Origin: Myxococcales bacterium
GTDB taxonomy: Bacteria > Myxococcota > Myxococcia > Myxococcales > Myxococcaceae
Length of the DNA: 64,000 bases
Direction: 5' to 3'
Assembly: GCA_020846875.1 (NCBI GenBank)
Contig: JADLDB010000059.1
Span: 124,001-188,000 of the forward strand
A program made the translations under genes and the position numbers. The notes beneath the pieces were generated by a model, which searched no databases, was not told where the DNA came from, and worked only from the letters and a program-made list of their open reading frames with translations. Shown here piece after piece: positions 44,757-53,699 of this stretch. The number at the start of each line of letters is the position of its first letter. Position 1 is the stretch's first letter.

Positions 44757-45791
44757 TCAGTCCAGGTACTGCCAGCGCACGCGCACGGTGCCACCCGGCG
44801 ACCCACCGCTGCTGCCGGTGTTGTTGCAGGACGTCTGCGCGGACACGGTGGCGTAGTAGGTGGAGACCTCCAGCTTGAGGTGCCGGCCGTCGCGCGTCCG
44901 CACGACGAAGACGCGCCCCGACATCGAGACGCAGGTGGTGTACTCGTAGAAGTCCGCCAGCGCGGTGTCGGGCGAGGTGCCCAGGCCCGAGCCGTCGTCG
45001 ACGAAGGCGCAGCCCGGCTCCCGATCGAGGAAGTTGTCCACCTCCCAGGCGAGGCCCGTGGGGACGGTGGTGACGCTGTCGTACGACGTGCCCGGCGCCG
45101 TCACCGCCGCCGCGACGCACGAGGGGCCGGAGTCTCCACCGTTCAAGCGGATCACGAAGCGCCGGAAGGCGATGTCCCAGTCCATGCTGTCCAGCGCGTC
45201 CTGATCCCCGAGGCCGACCTTCACCAGGCCCGTGGCGTCGAACTTCGCGTAGACGAAGCTCTGCGTGGGCGTCAGTCCGCCTGCGACCGCGTTGATGGTG
45301 CTGATCCAGCCGGTGCCGTCGGCGACGTTGGACGTGACGCCGTCGGGAGACACCGGCACCTTGAGATCGAGCTGGCTGATCGCCGCGTCCGAGCAGGCCA
45401 CCGGGGTGGGCATGGTGCACGTGCCCGTCCCGCCGCCGGCCCCACCACCCGTGGCGCCCCCGCCGGTGCCCCCTCCCGCGCCTCCGTCCAGGTCGCCGCC
45501 GCCTCCCGTCCCACCGCCCGTGCCCCCTCCCGTCCCGCCGCCGGCGCCGCCGCCCAGCGGCAGCACGCAGGCCTTCGCCGCGCACACCTGCCCGCCGCTG
45601 CACACGTCGCAGTTGTTGCCTCCGCTGCCGCAGGAGTCCGACTGATCGCCCGTGCGGCACCTGCCGGCGGTGTCGCAGCAGCCCTCACAGTTGGTGGGGC
45701 CGCAGTTGCCCTGCCCGGTGGGGCCGCAGGCCACGAAGACGAGCGCCGCAGAAGAGAGAATGAGGGCGAGGAAAGAGAGGCTTCGGAACAT
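44757..45791 (-). CDS. HmuY-like lipoprotein with cysteine-rich N-region
   Basis: This 344-residue protein has a lipoprotein signal (LILSSAALVFVACG). A disulphide-rich segment with the pattern CGPTNCEGCC...CRTGDQ comes next, then a long flexible linker of GGGTGG units, and a C-terminal domain. That domain contains WDIAFRRFVIRLNGG, the hallmark of HmuY-type haem-binding lipoproteins. The two haem-ligand histidines of Porphyromonas HmuY are not evident, so haem binding is uncertain. The start ATG follows no strong Shine-Dalgarno sequence. The metalloprotease gene begins 4 bases downstream of its stop, which is reminiscent of haem-uptake systems pairing HmuY with proteases. Confidence 0.75.
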   Translation of the reverse strand: MFRSLSFLALILSSAALVFVACGPTGQGNCGPTNCEGCCDTAGRCRTGDQSDSCGSGGNNCDVCSGGQVCAAKACVLPLGGGAGGGTGGGTGGGTGGGGDLDGGAGGGTGGGATGGGAGGGTGTCTMPTPVACSDAAISQLDLKVPVSPDGVTSNVADGTGWISTINAVAGGLTPTQSFVYAKFDATGLVKVGLGDQDALDSMDWDIAFRRFVIRLNGGDSGPSCVAAAVTAPGTSYDSVTTVPTGLAWEVDNFLDREPGCAFVDDGSGLGTSPDTALADFYEYTTCVSMSGRVFVVRTRDGRHLKLEVSTYYATVSAQTSCNNTGSSGGSPGGTVRVRWQYLD

Positions 45792-45941
45792 CGGAAAGGC
45801 TCCCGGAACGAGGAAGCGCTGCCCATAGCCCACCCCGTCCCCAGCGAAAAGGGGCGCCCAAGGCTGTGGCCTTTTGGCCCGGTTCGGTGAATCCTCGCCC
45901 GGTCGCTTCGTTTGAGCCGTCACCCCTGTCGAGGAAAAACC

Positions 45942-46604
45942 ATGTCCCAAGCCTTCGCTGCCTGCCTGGTGTTGATCGCCGTGCCCGCCCTCGCGCAGGA
46001 CGACGCCGAGCCGAAGAAGGTGGCCGAGACGTACTTGAACGCGCTCACCGGCTCGGGCGACGAGGCCGGCAAGGATCTGCTGCTGGGCGGCGTGACGATG
46101 AACGCGCAGCTCTTCTCGCTGGAGAACTGGAAGCTCAAGGCCAAGGATCCGGTGAAGAAGGAGGAAGGTGATCTCGCCCACGCGGTGCAGCAGATGAACG
46201 CCCTCGACAAGGCTGGCCGCGGCGCGCTCACCAAGCTGATGGGCATGGAGCAGGTGGGCGACGATCTGAAGATGACCGAGGTGAGCCAGGAGGACGCGGC
46301 CAAGCTGCTGGCGCCCACGCGCGAGAAGGCGGCGTCCTTCCAGAAGGCGCACAACGTGCTGTCCTACGTCCTGCGCGTCGGCAAGGAGGTCTACTGGCAC
46401 CCGAAGAACCCGATGCGGGCGGTGCTGTCCAGGGCGGGCACCACCGGCAAGTACTCCATCGAGGTGCACCGCTGGACGATCCTGAGCACCGAGGGCCCGG
46501 CGAAGACGCCCCGGGAATGGCCGCTGCGCGTCCTGCGCTTCAAGTCGGCCAAGGTGGACACGGGCTGGAAGATCCTCCCGGCGTCCGACTGGAACGCCGA
46601 GTAG
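45942..46604 (+). CDS. Secreted protein of unknown function
   Basis: This 220-residue protein has a signal peptide (MSQAFAACLVLIAVPALAQ). The mature domain is alpha+beta, and its end (LRVLRFKSAKVDTGWKILPASDW) recalls NTF2/SnoaL-like folds of secreted proteins, though this is weak. The start was set at the ATG following GAGGAAAAACC, not at an upstream ATG which would spoil the signal peptide. It is divergent from the HmuY-like gene. Confidence 0.75.
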   Translation: MSQAFAACLVLIAVPALAQDDAEPKKVAETYLNALTGSGDEAGKDLLLGGVTMNAQLFSLENWKLKAKDPVKKEEGDLAHAVQQMNALDKAGRGALTKLMGMEQVGDDLKMTEVSQEDAAKLLAPTREKAASFQKAHNVLSYVLRVGKEVYWHPKNPMRAVLSRAGTTGKYSIEVHRWTILSTEGPAKTPREWPLRVLRFKSAKVDTGWKILPASDWNAE

Positions 46605-46607
46605 CCC

Positions 46608-47624
46608 TCAAGGCTGCTGGGTGAGCAGCGCCCAGCCGATCTGCTTGTAGAGCAGCCGCGCGCCGACGTTCGCGTCCCACTCGTCGTCCGGGCCCGGCGC
46701 GACCTCGTTGAGATCGAAGCCGACGATCTGCTTGCCCGCGCGCAGCAGCCCCTCGAGGAGCCCCTGGGCCTGGGCGAAGCTGAGGCCTCCGGGGACGGGC
46801 GTGCCGGTGTGGGGGCACAGCGTCGGATCGAGTCCGTCGATGTCCCAGGACAGGTACACCCGCTGCGGCAGCTCGGCGACGATCGCGTCCACCGCCTCGC
46901 GCCAGGGCATGCCGTCCAGCCGCGCCCGCTGCAGCCGCGCGTCGAAGAAGGTGTGGATGCGCCCGCCCGAGGACTGGATCACCTCCAGCTCGGCCTCGCC
47001 GAAGTCGCGAATGCCCACCTGCACCAGCTTCTTCACCTTCGGCAGGCGCTGCACGACGTTGAACATGATCGACGCGTGGGACCAGGTGAAGCCTTCGTAG
47101 GCGTCGCGCAGATCCGCGTGCGCGTCCAGGTGGAGGATGCCTAAGTCCGGGTAGCGCTCCGCGTGCGCCTGGATGCAGCCGTACGGGGTGGAGTGATCGC
47201 CGCCCACCACCGCCACCAGCTTCCCCTTCCCGAGCCACAGCCTGGTGGTGTCGTAGACCCAGGCGTTCATCTTCTCGCAGAGCGCGTCGATGGGGGCCGC
47301 CCGCGGATCGCCCTTCTTTGCCCCGCCCTCGGCGATGATCGGCGCGGCCAGCTTCTTCGCCTCGTCGCTCCAGGCGCGGAGCTGCGCGGGCACCTCCAGC
47401 ATCGAGATGCCACCTTCGTACGGCTTGCCGGTGTCGAGATCGAACAGGTCGACCTGCTTCGAGGCCTCGAGGATCGCCGAAGGGCCGTCAGCGGCGCCGC
47501 CGCCGTAGCTGGTGGTGGCCTCGAAGGGGACGGGGATCAGCACCACCTTCGCCTGCTCGGGCGAGTGAGGCAGTCCGAAGATGCCGGAGTCAGGCTGCGC
47601 GGCGGCGTTGGGGTCGAAGGCCAT
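46608..47624 (-). CDS. Agmatinase/arginase-family ureohydrolase
   Basis: This 338-residue protein carries the binuclear-manganese motifs of the family in order: GGDHSTPYG, LHLDAHADLRDAYEG and SWDIDGLDPTLCPHTGTPVP followed by GG. The CPHTGTP variant (usually xPGTGTP) is slightly unusual. Members hydrolyse agmatine to putrescine or a related guanidino compound, releasing urea; the substrate cannot be fixed from sequence. It begins 9 bases after the stop of the quinone-oxidoreductase gene, in an operon reading left. Confidence 0.9.
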   Translation of the reverse strand: MAFDPNAAAQPDSGIFGLPHSPEQAKVVLIPVPFEATTSYGGGAADGPSAILEASKQVDLFDLDTGKPYEGGISMLEVPAQLRAWSDEAKKLAAPIIAEGGAKKGDPRAAPIDALCEKMNAWVYDTTRLWLGKGKLVAVVGGDHSTPYGCIQAHAERYPDLGILHLDAHADLRDAYEGFTWSHASIMFNVVQRLPKVKKLVQVGIRDFGEAELEVIQSSGGRIHTFFDARLQRARLDGMPWREAVDAIVAELPQRVYLSWDIDGLDPTLCPHTGTPVPGGLSFAQAQGLLEGLLRAGKQIVGFDLNEVAPGPDDEWDANVGARLLYKQIGWALLTQQP

Positions 47625-47633
47625 GGGCGTCTT

Positions 47634-48611
47634 TCACCAGGTGAGGACCAGCTTGCCGAAGGTGTCGTTGGAGGCGAGGCGGGCGAGCGCGCCCTGAAGT
47701 CCCGTCATCGGCAGCAGCGCGTCGATGACCGGCTTCAACTGTCCAGACGAAAAGAGCGGGGCCACCCGCTTCTCGAACTCCCGCGCCACGGAGATCTTCT
47801 CTTCCAGTGAGCGCGCGCGCAGCGTGGTGCCCTGGATGCGGAGCCGCTTGCCCAGCACGGTGCGCAGCGGCACGTCCGCGGAGGCGCCGGCCACCAGGCC
47901 CACCAGCATCAACGTGCCGCCGGGCTTCATGGCGTCGAGCGTCTCGGGCACCCAGTCACCGCCGACCAGGTCGAGCACCAGGTCGACGCCGCCGCCCGAG
48001 GCCGACTTCACCTCGTCCGCGAAGGGCGGCCCCTGCACCAGGAGCGCGTGCGGCAGGCCCAGCGACTTCGCGCGCTCCAGCTTCTTCTCGTTGCGCCCGG
48101 TGCCGATGGCGTGCGCCCCGAAGGCCTTGCACAGTTGGATCGCCGCGGTGCCGACCCCGCTGGTGACGGCGTGGATCAGCACCTGGCTGCCCACCGTCAT
48201 TCTGCCCTGCAGCACCAGCGCGTCCCAGGCGGTGGTGAAGGCCTCGGGGATCGCCGCCGCGTCGGAGAAGGACAGGCCTGCGGGGACGGCCAGCGCCTCG
48301 CGCTCGTGGGTGGTGAGCTCCTCCGCCCACGCGCCGCCGCCCACCAGGCCCATGACGCGATCGCCTGTCTTCCAACGCGTCACGCGCGCGCCCACCTGGA
48401 CGACTTCGCCGGAGTACTCGAGGCCGGGGATGTCGGCTGGCACGCCCGGGGGCGCGGGGTACAGGCCCATCGTCTGCAGCAGATCGGCGCGGTTGAGCGC
48501 GGTGGCCTTCACCTTCACGCGGATCTCGTCGGGGCCGGGAACGGGGGAAGGGACGTCCTCGATTCGCAGGCCCTCGGGGCCGGACAGCTCCACCGTGCGC
48601 GCGGCTCTCAT
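47634..48611 (-). CDS. NAD(P)H:quinone oxidoreductase, zeta-crystallin type
   Basis: This 325-residue protein is a medium-chain dehydrogenase/reductase of the QOR/PIG3 group. It shows KATALNRADLLQTMGLYP, GLEYSGEVVQVG and the nucleotide-binding turn IHAVTSGVGTAAIQL (AxxxGVG), and it lacks the zinc ligands of alcohol dehydrogenases. NADPH is the likely cofactor. The ATG at 48611 was chosen because upstream residues (TGCSPCATRRRA) do not fit the family N-terminus. Confidence 0.9.
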   Translation of the reverse strand: MRAARTVELSGPEGLRIEDVPSPVPGPDEIRVKVKATALNRADLLQTMGLYPAPPGVPADIPGLEYSGEVVQVGARVTRWKTGDRVMGLVGGGAWAEELTTHEREALAVPAGLSFSDAAAIPEAFTTAWDALVLQGRMTVGSQVLIHAVTSGVGTAAIQLCKAFGAHAIGTGRNEKKLERAKSLGLPHALLVQGPPFADEVKSASGGGVDLVLDLVGGDWVPETLDAMKPGGTLMLVGLVAGASADVPLRTVLGKRLRIQGTTLRARSLEEKISVAREFEKRVAPLFSSGQLKPVIDALLPMTGLQGALARLASNDTFGKLVLTW

Positions 48612-48679
48612 GGCTCTACGGCGAGTAGCACAGGGGCTGCACCCCGTCATCGTCGGGTTCGGCTAGGGTCCGAGCCGTC

Positions 48680-50077
48680 ATGAACTTCGCCCGACGCCGC
48701 GCCGCGCTCCTGGAGCGCCTCGACCGCCCGCTGGTGCTGTTCGCCGGCGGCCTCGTCTCGCGCAACTACCCGGCCAACGTCTTCCCGTTTCGCGCCGACA
48801 GCTCCTTCCTCTACTTCTTCGAGCGCCCGGAGCCGGGCAGCGCGGCCCTCTTCGATCCCGACGGCGGCGCGGTGACGCTCTTCCTCCCCGAGCGCACGGT
48901 GGCCGATGCGCTGTGGCACGGCGAGGTGGAGTCCTTCGAGGCGGCGAAGGCCCGGCACCAGGTGGACGGGGTGATGAACGTCGAGGCGCTGGAGTCGCAC
49001 GTGGCGATGCTGGCGAAGGGCCGGCAGGTGGACGCGCTGGCGGTGGCGGATCGGAAGACGACGCAGCGGGCGAGGGACCTGACGGGCGAGGAGCTCGACT
49101 TCGACGATCCGACGAAGGTGGGGCGGGGCGAGGTGCTGGACGCGATCGCCGCGATGCGCCTGGCCAAGAGTTCCGAAGAGCTCGCCGAAATGCGCCGCCT
49201 GGTGGCCACCACGAAGGAAGCGCACGTGCTGGCGATGAGGCACTCGAGGCCCGGGGTGAGCGAGCAGCTCCTCACCGGCCACGTGGAGGGCTCCTTCTCG
49301 AGGGGCGGCTGCGTGCCCGCGTACAACACGATCTGCAGCGTGCGAGGAGAGGTGCTGCACACCAACGCGCACGAGAACACGCTGCAGGTGGGCGACATCG
49401 TGCTCCTGGACGCGGGGCCGGAGGCGAGCCTCAGCGGCTACTGCAACGACGTGACGCGCTGCTGGCCGGTGGGAGGGCCGTTCACCCCCGAGGGGCGGGA
49501 CGTGTACGAGCTGGTGCTGAAGAGCCAGCTGGCGGCGATCGCCGCGGTGAAGCCGGGGGCGCGTTTCCGGGATCTGCACCTGCTGGCCTCCCGAGTGCTG
49601 GCGGAGGGGCTGGTGGCGATGGGGCTCTTGAGCGGCAGCCCGGACGCGCTGGTGGAGTCGGGCGCGCACGCGATGTTCTTCCCGCACGGCCTGGGGCACC
49701 AGTTGGGGCTGGACGTGCACGATCTGGAGACGTTCGGCGATCGCATCCACTACCCGAATGGGCGCACGCGCAGCGCGCAGTTCGGCACCCAGTACCTGCG
49801 CATGGACATGGATCTTCAGCCCGGGATGACCTTCACCATCGAGCCAGGGCTGTACTTCGTGCCGGCGATCCTCCGCTCGAAGGAGTTCCGCGAGAAGTTC
49901 AAGGGCCAGGTGCACTTCGACCAGGCGGAGCGCTTCCTCTCGATGAACGGCGGGCGCGGCTTCGGCGGCATTCGCATCGAGGACGACATTCTCTGCACCG
50001 AGACGGGCGCGGAGGTCCTCACCGCGGCGATCCCCAAGGCCCGCGCCGAGGTCGAGTCAATCGCCGGCAGCGCGTGA
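48680..50077 (+). CDS. pepP: Xaa-Pro aminopeptidase (aminopeptidase P)
   Basis: This 465-residue M24B metallopeptidase removes N-terminal residues preceding proline. The N-terminal AMP_N domain (RRAALLERLDRPLVLFAGG) is followed by the pita-bread catalytic domain. The five metal ligands are in place: Asp in LLDAGPE, Asp in NDVTRCWPV, His in HGLGHQLGLDVHD, Glu in TIEPGLY and Glu in RIEDDIL. The length is normal for PepP. It is divergent from the QOR gene, with 68 bases between them. Confidence 0.93.
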   Translation: MNFARRRAALLERLDRPLVLFAGGLVSRNYPANVFPFRADSSFLYFFERPEPGSAALFDPDGGAVTLFLPERTVADALWHGEVESFEAAKARHQVDGVMNVEALESHVAMLAKGRQVDALAVADRKTTQRARDLTGEELDFDDPTKVGRGEVLDAIAAMRLAKSSEELAEMRRLVATTKEAHVLAMRHSRPGVSEQLLTGHVEGSFSRGGCVPAYNTICSVRGEVLHTNAHENTLQVGDIVLLDAGPEASLSGYCNDVTRCWPVGGPFTPEGRDVYELVLKSQLAAIAAVKPGARFRDLHLLASRVLAEGLVAMGLLSGSPDALVESGAHAMFFPHGLGHQLGLDVHDLETFGDRIHYPNGRTRSAQFGTQYLRMDMDLQPGMTFTIEPGLYFVPAILRSKEFREKFKGQVHFDQAERFLSMNGGRGFGGIRIEDDILCTETGAEVLTAAIPKARAEVESIAGSA

Positions 50078-50087
50078 TCCAAAGAAG

Positions 50088-52724
50088 TCACGGCCCGAGC
50101 GCGAACGTGACGGGCCCACCTGTGCGAACGAACTGCTGCGACGTTCCGGTGCCCAGCCGCACGTCCAGAGCTCCCGTCCCCGTGCCCAGCGGCCGCCAGG
50201 TGCCGCTGACACGGCTGCCATCCCACGCGAGGTCCAGCAACTCACTCGAAAGCTCGTAGGGAGCGCCGCCGGGGGCGATCGACAGGCCGTCCTTCGTGGT
50301 GTCCACACCGGCGGCCTTGAGCGCGGCGAACAGCGCCAGCGCGTGCACGTTGTTGTTCTGCGCGGGGAAGTCGCGCATCGGAGTGGCGGGGCTGCTCCAG
50401 GCTTCCCCGGTGGTGCTGGTGACGCCGTCGGGGCCGGTCCAGATCCCGTACCAGACCTGCGGGAAGGTCCGCGCCCGCGCGTGGAGTGAACTCTGGGCGA
50501 GGTGGGTCCAGGCCAGCGCCCCGTCTCCTCCACGCGCGAGGCCCCAGGTCCACAGCACGCTGAGCGCGGGCCACACTTCTCCGCCCTGGGTCAGCGTCAC
50601 GCCGATCGGCGAGGTGAGCTCCGAGGTGACGCCGCTCTTCAGTTGCTCCCGTTGGGTGGGCGCAGCGAGCGCCGCGGGGGCGATCATCGGCCAGACCTGC
50701 GCTTCGAGGTCGAGCGCGGCGTCCCGAAAGAGCGCCCCGTCACCGAAGTACGCGCGCCCGAAGTGATCCTGGCGCCAGGTGGACTGCACGGCGGTTGTCA
50801 GCTCCGTGACCTTCTGCCGCAGCTCCATCGCCAGCATCGGATCCCGCGCCTCCACCAGGTCCGCCGCGCGCGGGAGCACGTACAGCGCCATCTGCGTGTT
50901 GGGCACGCTCTCTCCGTCGCGGATCGCCCGCGCCCGATCCGGCGCGTAGGTGGCGACGATGCCATCGCTCCAATCTCCGGTGCCCACGCGGATGAGGCCA
51001 TGCGGGCCGGTGCCCACCACGTCCAGCAGGTGGCGGATGGCGTCGCGCGTGTGATCCCGCACCGTCGCGCCGGGGCGGGACTCTCTGGGCCAATACGGCA
51101 CGGCCTGATCGAGGAAGCCGAAGTCGCGCGTGGCGAAGACGTACTCGGTCAGCGCCCAGAGGAAGAACAGGTCCAGATCCGACGGCGCGTTGTGAAGACC
51201 CAGCGCGTCATCCAGCATTCCGTGACCCTGGAAGGCGTAGCTGAAGCGCGGATTCACGCCGTACTGCAATTGCATGTTGAGCTCGAGCATCTCGCGAGCC
51301 AGCGAGGTGTGCGTGAAGACCAGCGGCAAGGCGAAGAGCCCCACGTCGCGCGCCGCGCCGTCCGCGCCGTGCAGGTAGAGGTAGGCGGATCCCTGCGGCA
51401 CCACGTGCAAGCCCTGGTACTCGCGGCGGCCCACCGAGGCCTCCACTTGCGAGGAGTGCCAGGCCAGCTCGCGAGTGAGGAAGGGCGAGTCCCGGTGCGC
51501 CAGCCGCAGCAGGTGCGGATCGACCGCCCGCTGCGCGTCCTCGACGGATACGGAGCCCCAGCCCGCCGGAATCTCCAGCGGCGCCCCGTGCCGGATCGTC
51601 CCGTATGCGAAGCGGAGCGTCTTCACCTCGCCCGGTGCCAGCGCCAGCTCGCTCTTCACCACGAAGAGGCGGCTCTGCCCGTTGCCCGAGGTGGTGCGGC
51701 CCAGCACTCCTTCCACGGCCGGGGAGGGCGCCGCGCGATTCACCACCGCCGCGGGGGCCTGGGGCCCACCTTCCCCGAAGAACACGGCTTGCTCGGTGAA
51801 GACGCCGCTCACCTCGCCGGACAGCACCGCGAGGAAGGGATCCGCCGGGTACCAGTCGCGCGGATCCGGCGCACCGGCGTCCGGCCTCGTGACGCCCTCC
51901 ATCGGCGTGCGGCGCAGCACCAGCGCGCGGTGGGCCTGGTCCCAGGACAGCGCTTCCCGGAAGCCCGCGTTCCGTGCGTCGCGCTCGGCCCGCACCTGGG
52001 CAGGGAGCTCCGGCGCGAGGTCCCCCGAGACGATCCACTCGATCGCGATGTTCCTTCGCGCCACGTCCCAGTACTCGTAGTGGGCGATCTTCCGCTCGCG
52101 TTGCGAAGTGTTGGTCAGCGTCACCTCGGAGATCACCACTGCGTCGTCTCCGGGCGGTGCGAACACCTCACGCTCGCTCTTCAACCCCCGGTGTTCGACG
52201 GCGTACCGCGCGGACACCATGCCGAATTGCCGCTCGGTGCGGCTGGGCTGGGGCCTCCACTTCCACGCCGTGCACCAGGTCGCCTCGCCGTCGTCGAGCC
52301 AGCCGAAGCCGCCCGAGTAGTTCCGCCGCGCCTCGTCGTAGGCGTTCCAATGCGTCACGCCGCGATCCTGGTCCACCACCTCCACGTGCCCGTCGTTGAA
52401 GGCCAGGGCGTTGACGCGCTGGTTGCCGAACGCGGCCCAGTGATCCCGTCGATCCCTTCCCTCGGAGTTGGTGAAGCGCGCGCGCTCGTCGTTGAGCTGA
52501 TCGAAGCGGTAGCGGTACGCCGGGCGTCCGCGCGCGTCGATGATCCACTCGCCGAACAGCCCCGAGCCGGTGGAGCAGGGCGCGAACGCGTCGAGGGTGC
52601 TCGCCTCGCAGGTGCCCTCCGTGGCCTGCCAGGGCTCCTCTGACACTTCGGGCAGGGGCGCAGGAGAACAGCCGAAGAGCACCGCGCACACGCAGACGCA
52701 GACGAAGACGCGCATCCGCAGCAC
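50088..52724 (-). CDS. GH94/GH36-like carbohydrate-active lipoprotein
   Basis: This protein of about 878 residues has a Cys-rich lipoprotein signal (MRVFVCVCVCAVLFGC). An N-terminal super-beta-sandwich like glycoside phosphorylases follows (FGEWIIDARGRPAYRYRF, WCTAWKWRPQPS). The (alpha/alpha)6 barrel contains GTGDWSDGI, the counterpart of the catalytic GTGDWNDG of GH94 cellobiose and cyclic-glucan phosphorylases, with the Asp kept. Export as a lipoprotein is odd for a phosphorylase, since phosphate is needed, so it may act as a hydrolase. The GTG at 52724 was chosen because GGAG lies 9 bases upstream; ATGs at 52715 and 52757 are alternatives. Confidence 0.78.
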   Translation of the reverse strand: MLRMRVFVCVCVCAVLFGCSPAPLPEVSEEPWQATEGTCEASTLDAFAPCSTGSGLFGEWIIDARGRPAYRYRFDQLNDERARFTNSEGRDRRDHWAAFGNQRVNALAFNDGHVEVVDQDRGVTHWNAYDEARRNYSGGFGWLDDGEATWCTAWKWRPQPSRTERQFGMVSARYAVEHRGLKSEREVFAPPGDDAVVISEVTLTNTSQRERKIAHYEYWDVARRNIAIEWIVSGDLAPELPAQVRAERDARNAGFREALSWDQAHRALVLRRTPMEGVTRPDAGAPDPRDWYPADPFLAVLSGEVSGVFTEQAVFFGEGGPQAPAAVVNRAAPSPAVEGVLGRTTSGNGQSRLFVVKSELALAPGEVKTLRFAYGTIRHGAPLEIPAGWGSVSVEDAQRAVDPHLLRLAHRDSPFLTRELAWHSSQVEASVGRREYQGLHVVPQGSAYLYLHGADGAARDVGLFALPLVFTHTSLAREMLELNMQLQYGVNPRFSYAFQGHGMLDDALGLHNAPSDLDLFFLWALTEYVFATRDFGFLDQAVPYWPRESRPGATVRDHTRDAIRHLLDVVGTGPHGLIRVGTGDWSDGIVATYAPDRARAIRDGESVPNTQMALYVLPRAADLVEARDPMLAMELRQKVTELTTAVQSTWRQDHFGRAYFGDGALFRDAALDLEAQVWPMIAPAALAAPTQREQLKSGVTSELTSPIGVTLTQGGEVWPALSVLWTWGLARGGDGALAWTHLAQSSLHARARTFPQVWYGIWTGPDGVTSTTGEAWSSPATPMRDFPAQNNNVHALALFAALKAAGVDTTKDGLSIAPGGAPYELSSELLDLAWDGSRVSGTWRPLGTGTGALDVRLGTGTSQQFVRTGGPVTFALGP

Positions 52725-52828
52725 TGTGACGCGCTCCGCCCCGATGGGAAAGCGCATGACGCACGCCTGTCGCGGCGCGTCATCGGCAGTCCTTGGATTC
52801 TCCAGCCATTGTCGCTACAGCACCTGCC

Positions 52829-53689
52829 ATGTCCCAGCCGTGGTTCCAGAAGAAGCCGCGCATCGCCACCACGCCGGAGCAGCAGCAGGACGCGCAGGGC
52901 GCCAGCCGCATGGAAGGCCTCTGGTTCAAGTGCGACTCGTGCGACGAGATCCTCCTGCGCGAGGAGCTGGAGAAGAACTGGAACGTCTGCCCCGCCTGCG
53001 GCCACCACATGCCCTGGCCTGCGCGCGCCCGCCTGCAGAACCTCTTCGACGAAGGCACCTTCGAGGAGTTCGACACCCAGCTCGAGCCTGTTGATCCGCT
53101 CGGGTTCTCCGACTCGAAGAAGTACAAAGATCGCCTGAAGAGCACCCGCAAGGCGCTGGGAGAGAACGACGCCTTCATCAGCGGCGTGGGCGCCATCGAC
53201 GGGCACAAGGTGTCGGTGGGGTGCTTCCTCTTCGAGTTCATGGGCGGCTCGATGGGCAGCGTGGTGGGCGAGAAGGTCACCCGCGTCTTCGAGCGCGCGA
53301 CCGAGCTGGAGCTCCCCGCGATCGTCTTCTCCTCGTCCGGCGGCGCGCGGATGCAGGAAGGCATCTTCTCCCTCATGCAGATGGCGAAGACCTGCGCGGC
53401 CATCAACAAGTTCCGCGAGGTCCGCCAGCCGTACATCTCGGTGCTGCTCCACCCCACCACCGGCGGCGTGGCCGCGTCCTTCTCCTGGCTGGGCGACGTG
53501 ATGCTGGCCGAGCCGCGGGCGCTGATCGGCTTCGCCGGCCCGCGGGTGATCGAGCAGACCATCCGCCAGAAGCTGCCCGAGGGCTTCCAGCGCAGCGAGT
53601 TCCTCCTCGAGCACGGGATGATCGACTCCATCGTCCAGCGCAAGGAGCTGCGGGCGAAGATCGTCCAGGTGCTGGGGCTCCTGTCCTGA
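52829..53689 (+). CDS. accD: Acetyl-CoA carboxylase carboxyltransferase subunit beta
   Basis: AccD, with AccA, moves the carboxyl group from biotin to acetyl-CoA to give malonyl-CoA, the first step of fatty-acid synthesis. This 286-residue protein has the N-terminal zinc ribbon (CDSCDEIL, CPACGHHM) and the crotonase-fold core (FMGGSMGSVVGEK, SSSGGARMQEG, TTGGVAASFSWLGD, GFAGPRVIEQTI). The ATG following CACCTGCC was chosen; it gives the usual N-terminus. folC follows 10 bases after the stop, as in many Proteobacteria. Confidence 0.97.
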   Translation: MSQPWFQKKPRIATTPEQQQDAQGASRMEGLWFKCDSCDEILLREELEKNWNVCPACGHHMPWPARARLQNLFDEGTFEEFDTQLEPVDPLGFSDSKKYKDRLKSTRKALGENDAFISGVGAIDGHKVSVGCFLFEFMGGSMGSVVGEKVTRVFERATELELPAIVFSSSGGARMQEGIFSLMQMAKTCAAINKFREVRQPYISVLLHPTTGGVAASFSWLGDVMLAEPRALIGFAGPRVIEQTIRQKLPEGFQRSEFLLEHGMIDSIVQRKELRAKIVQVLGLLS

Positions 53690-53699
53690 GGGCCGGGCG

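Noticed and set aside
45460-45550. Possible CRISPR or tandem-repeat locus at the ccgcctcccgtcccaccgcc-like stretch
   Set aside because: It is the Gly/Thr-rich linker of the HmuY-like lipoprotein; the units are short and have no spacers.
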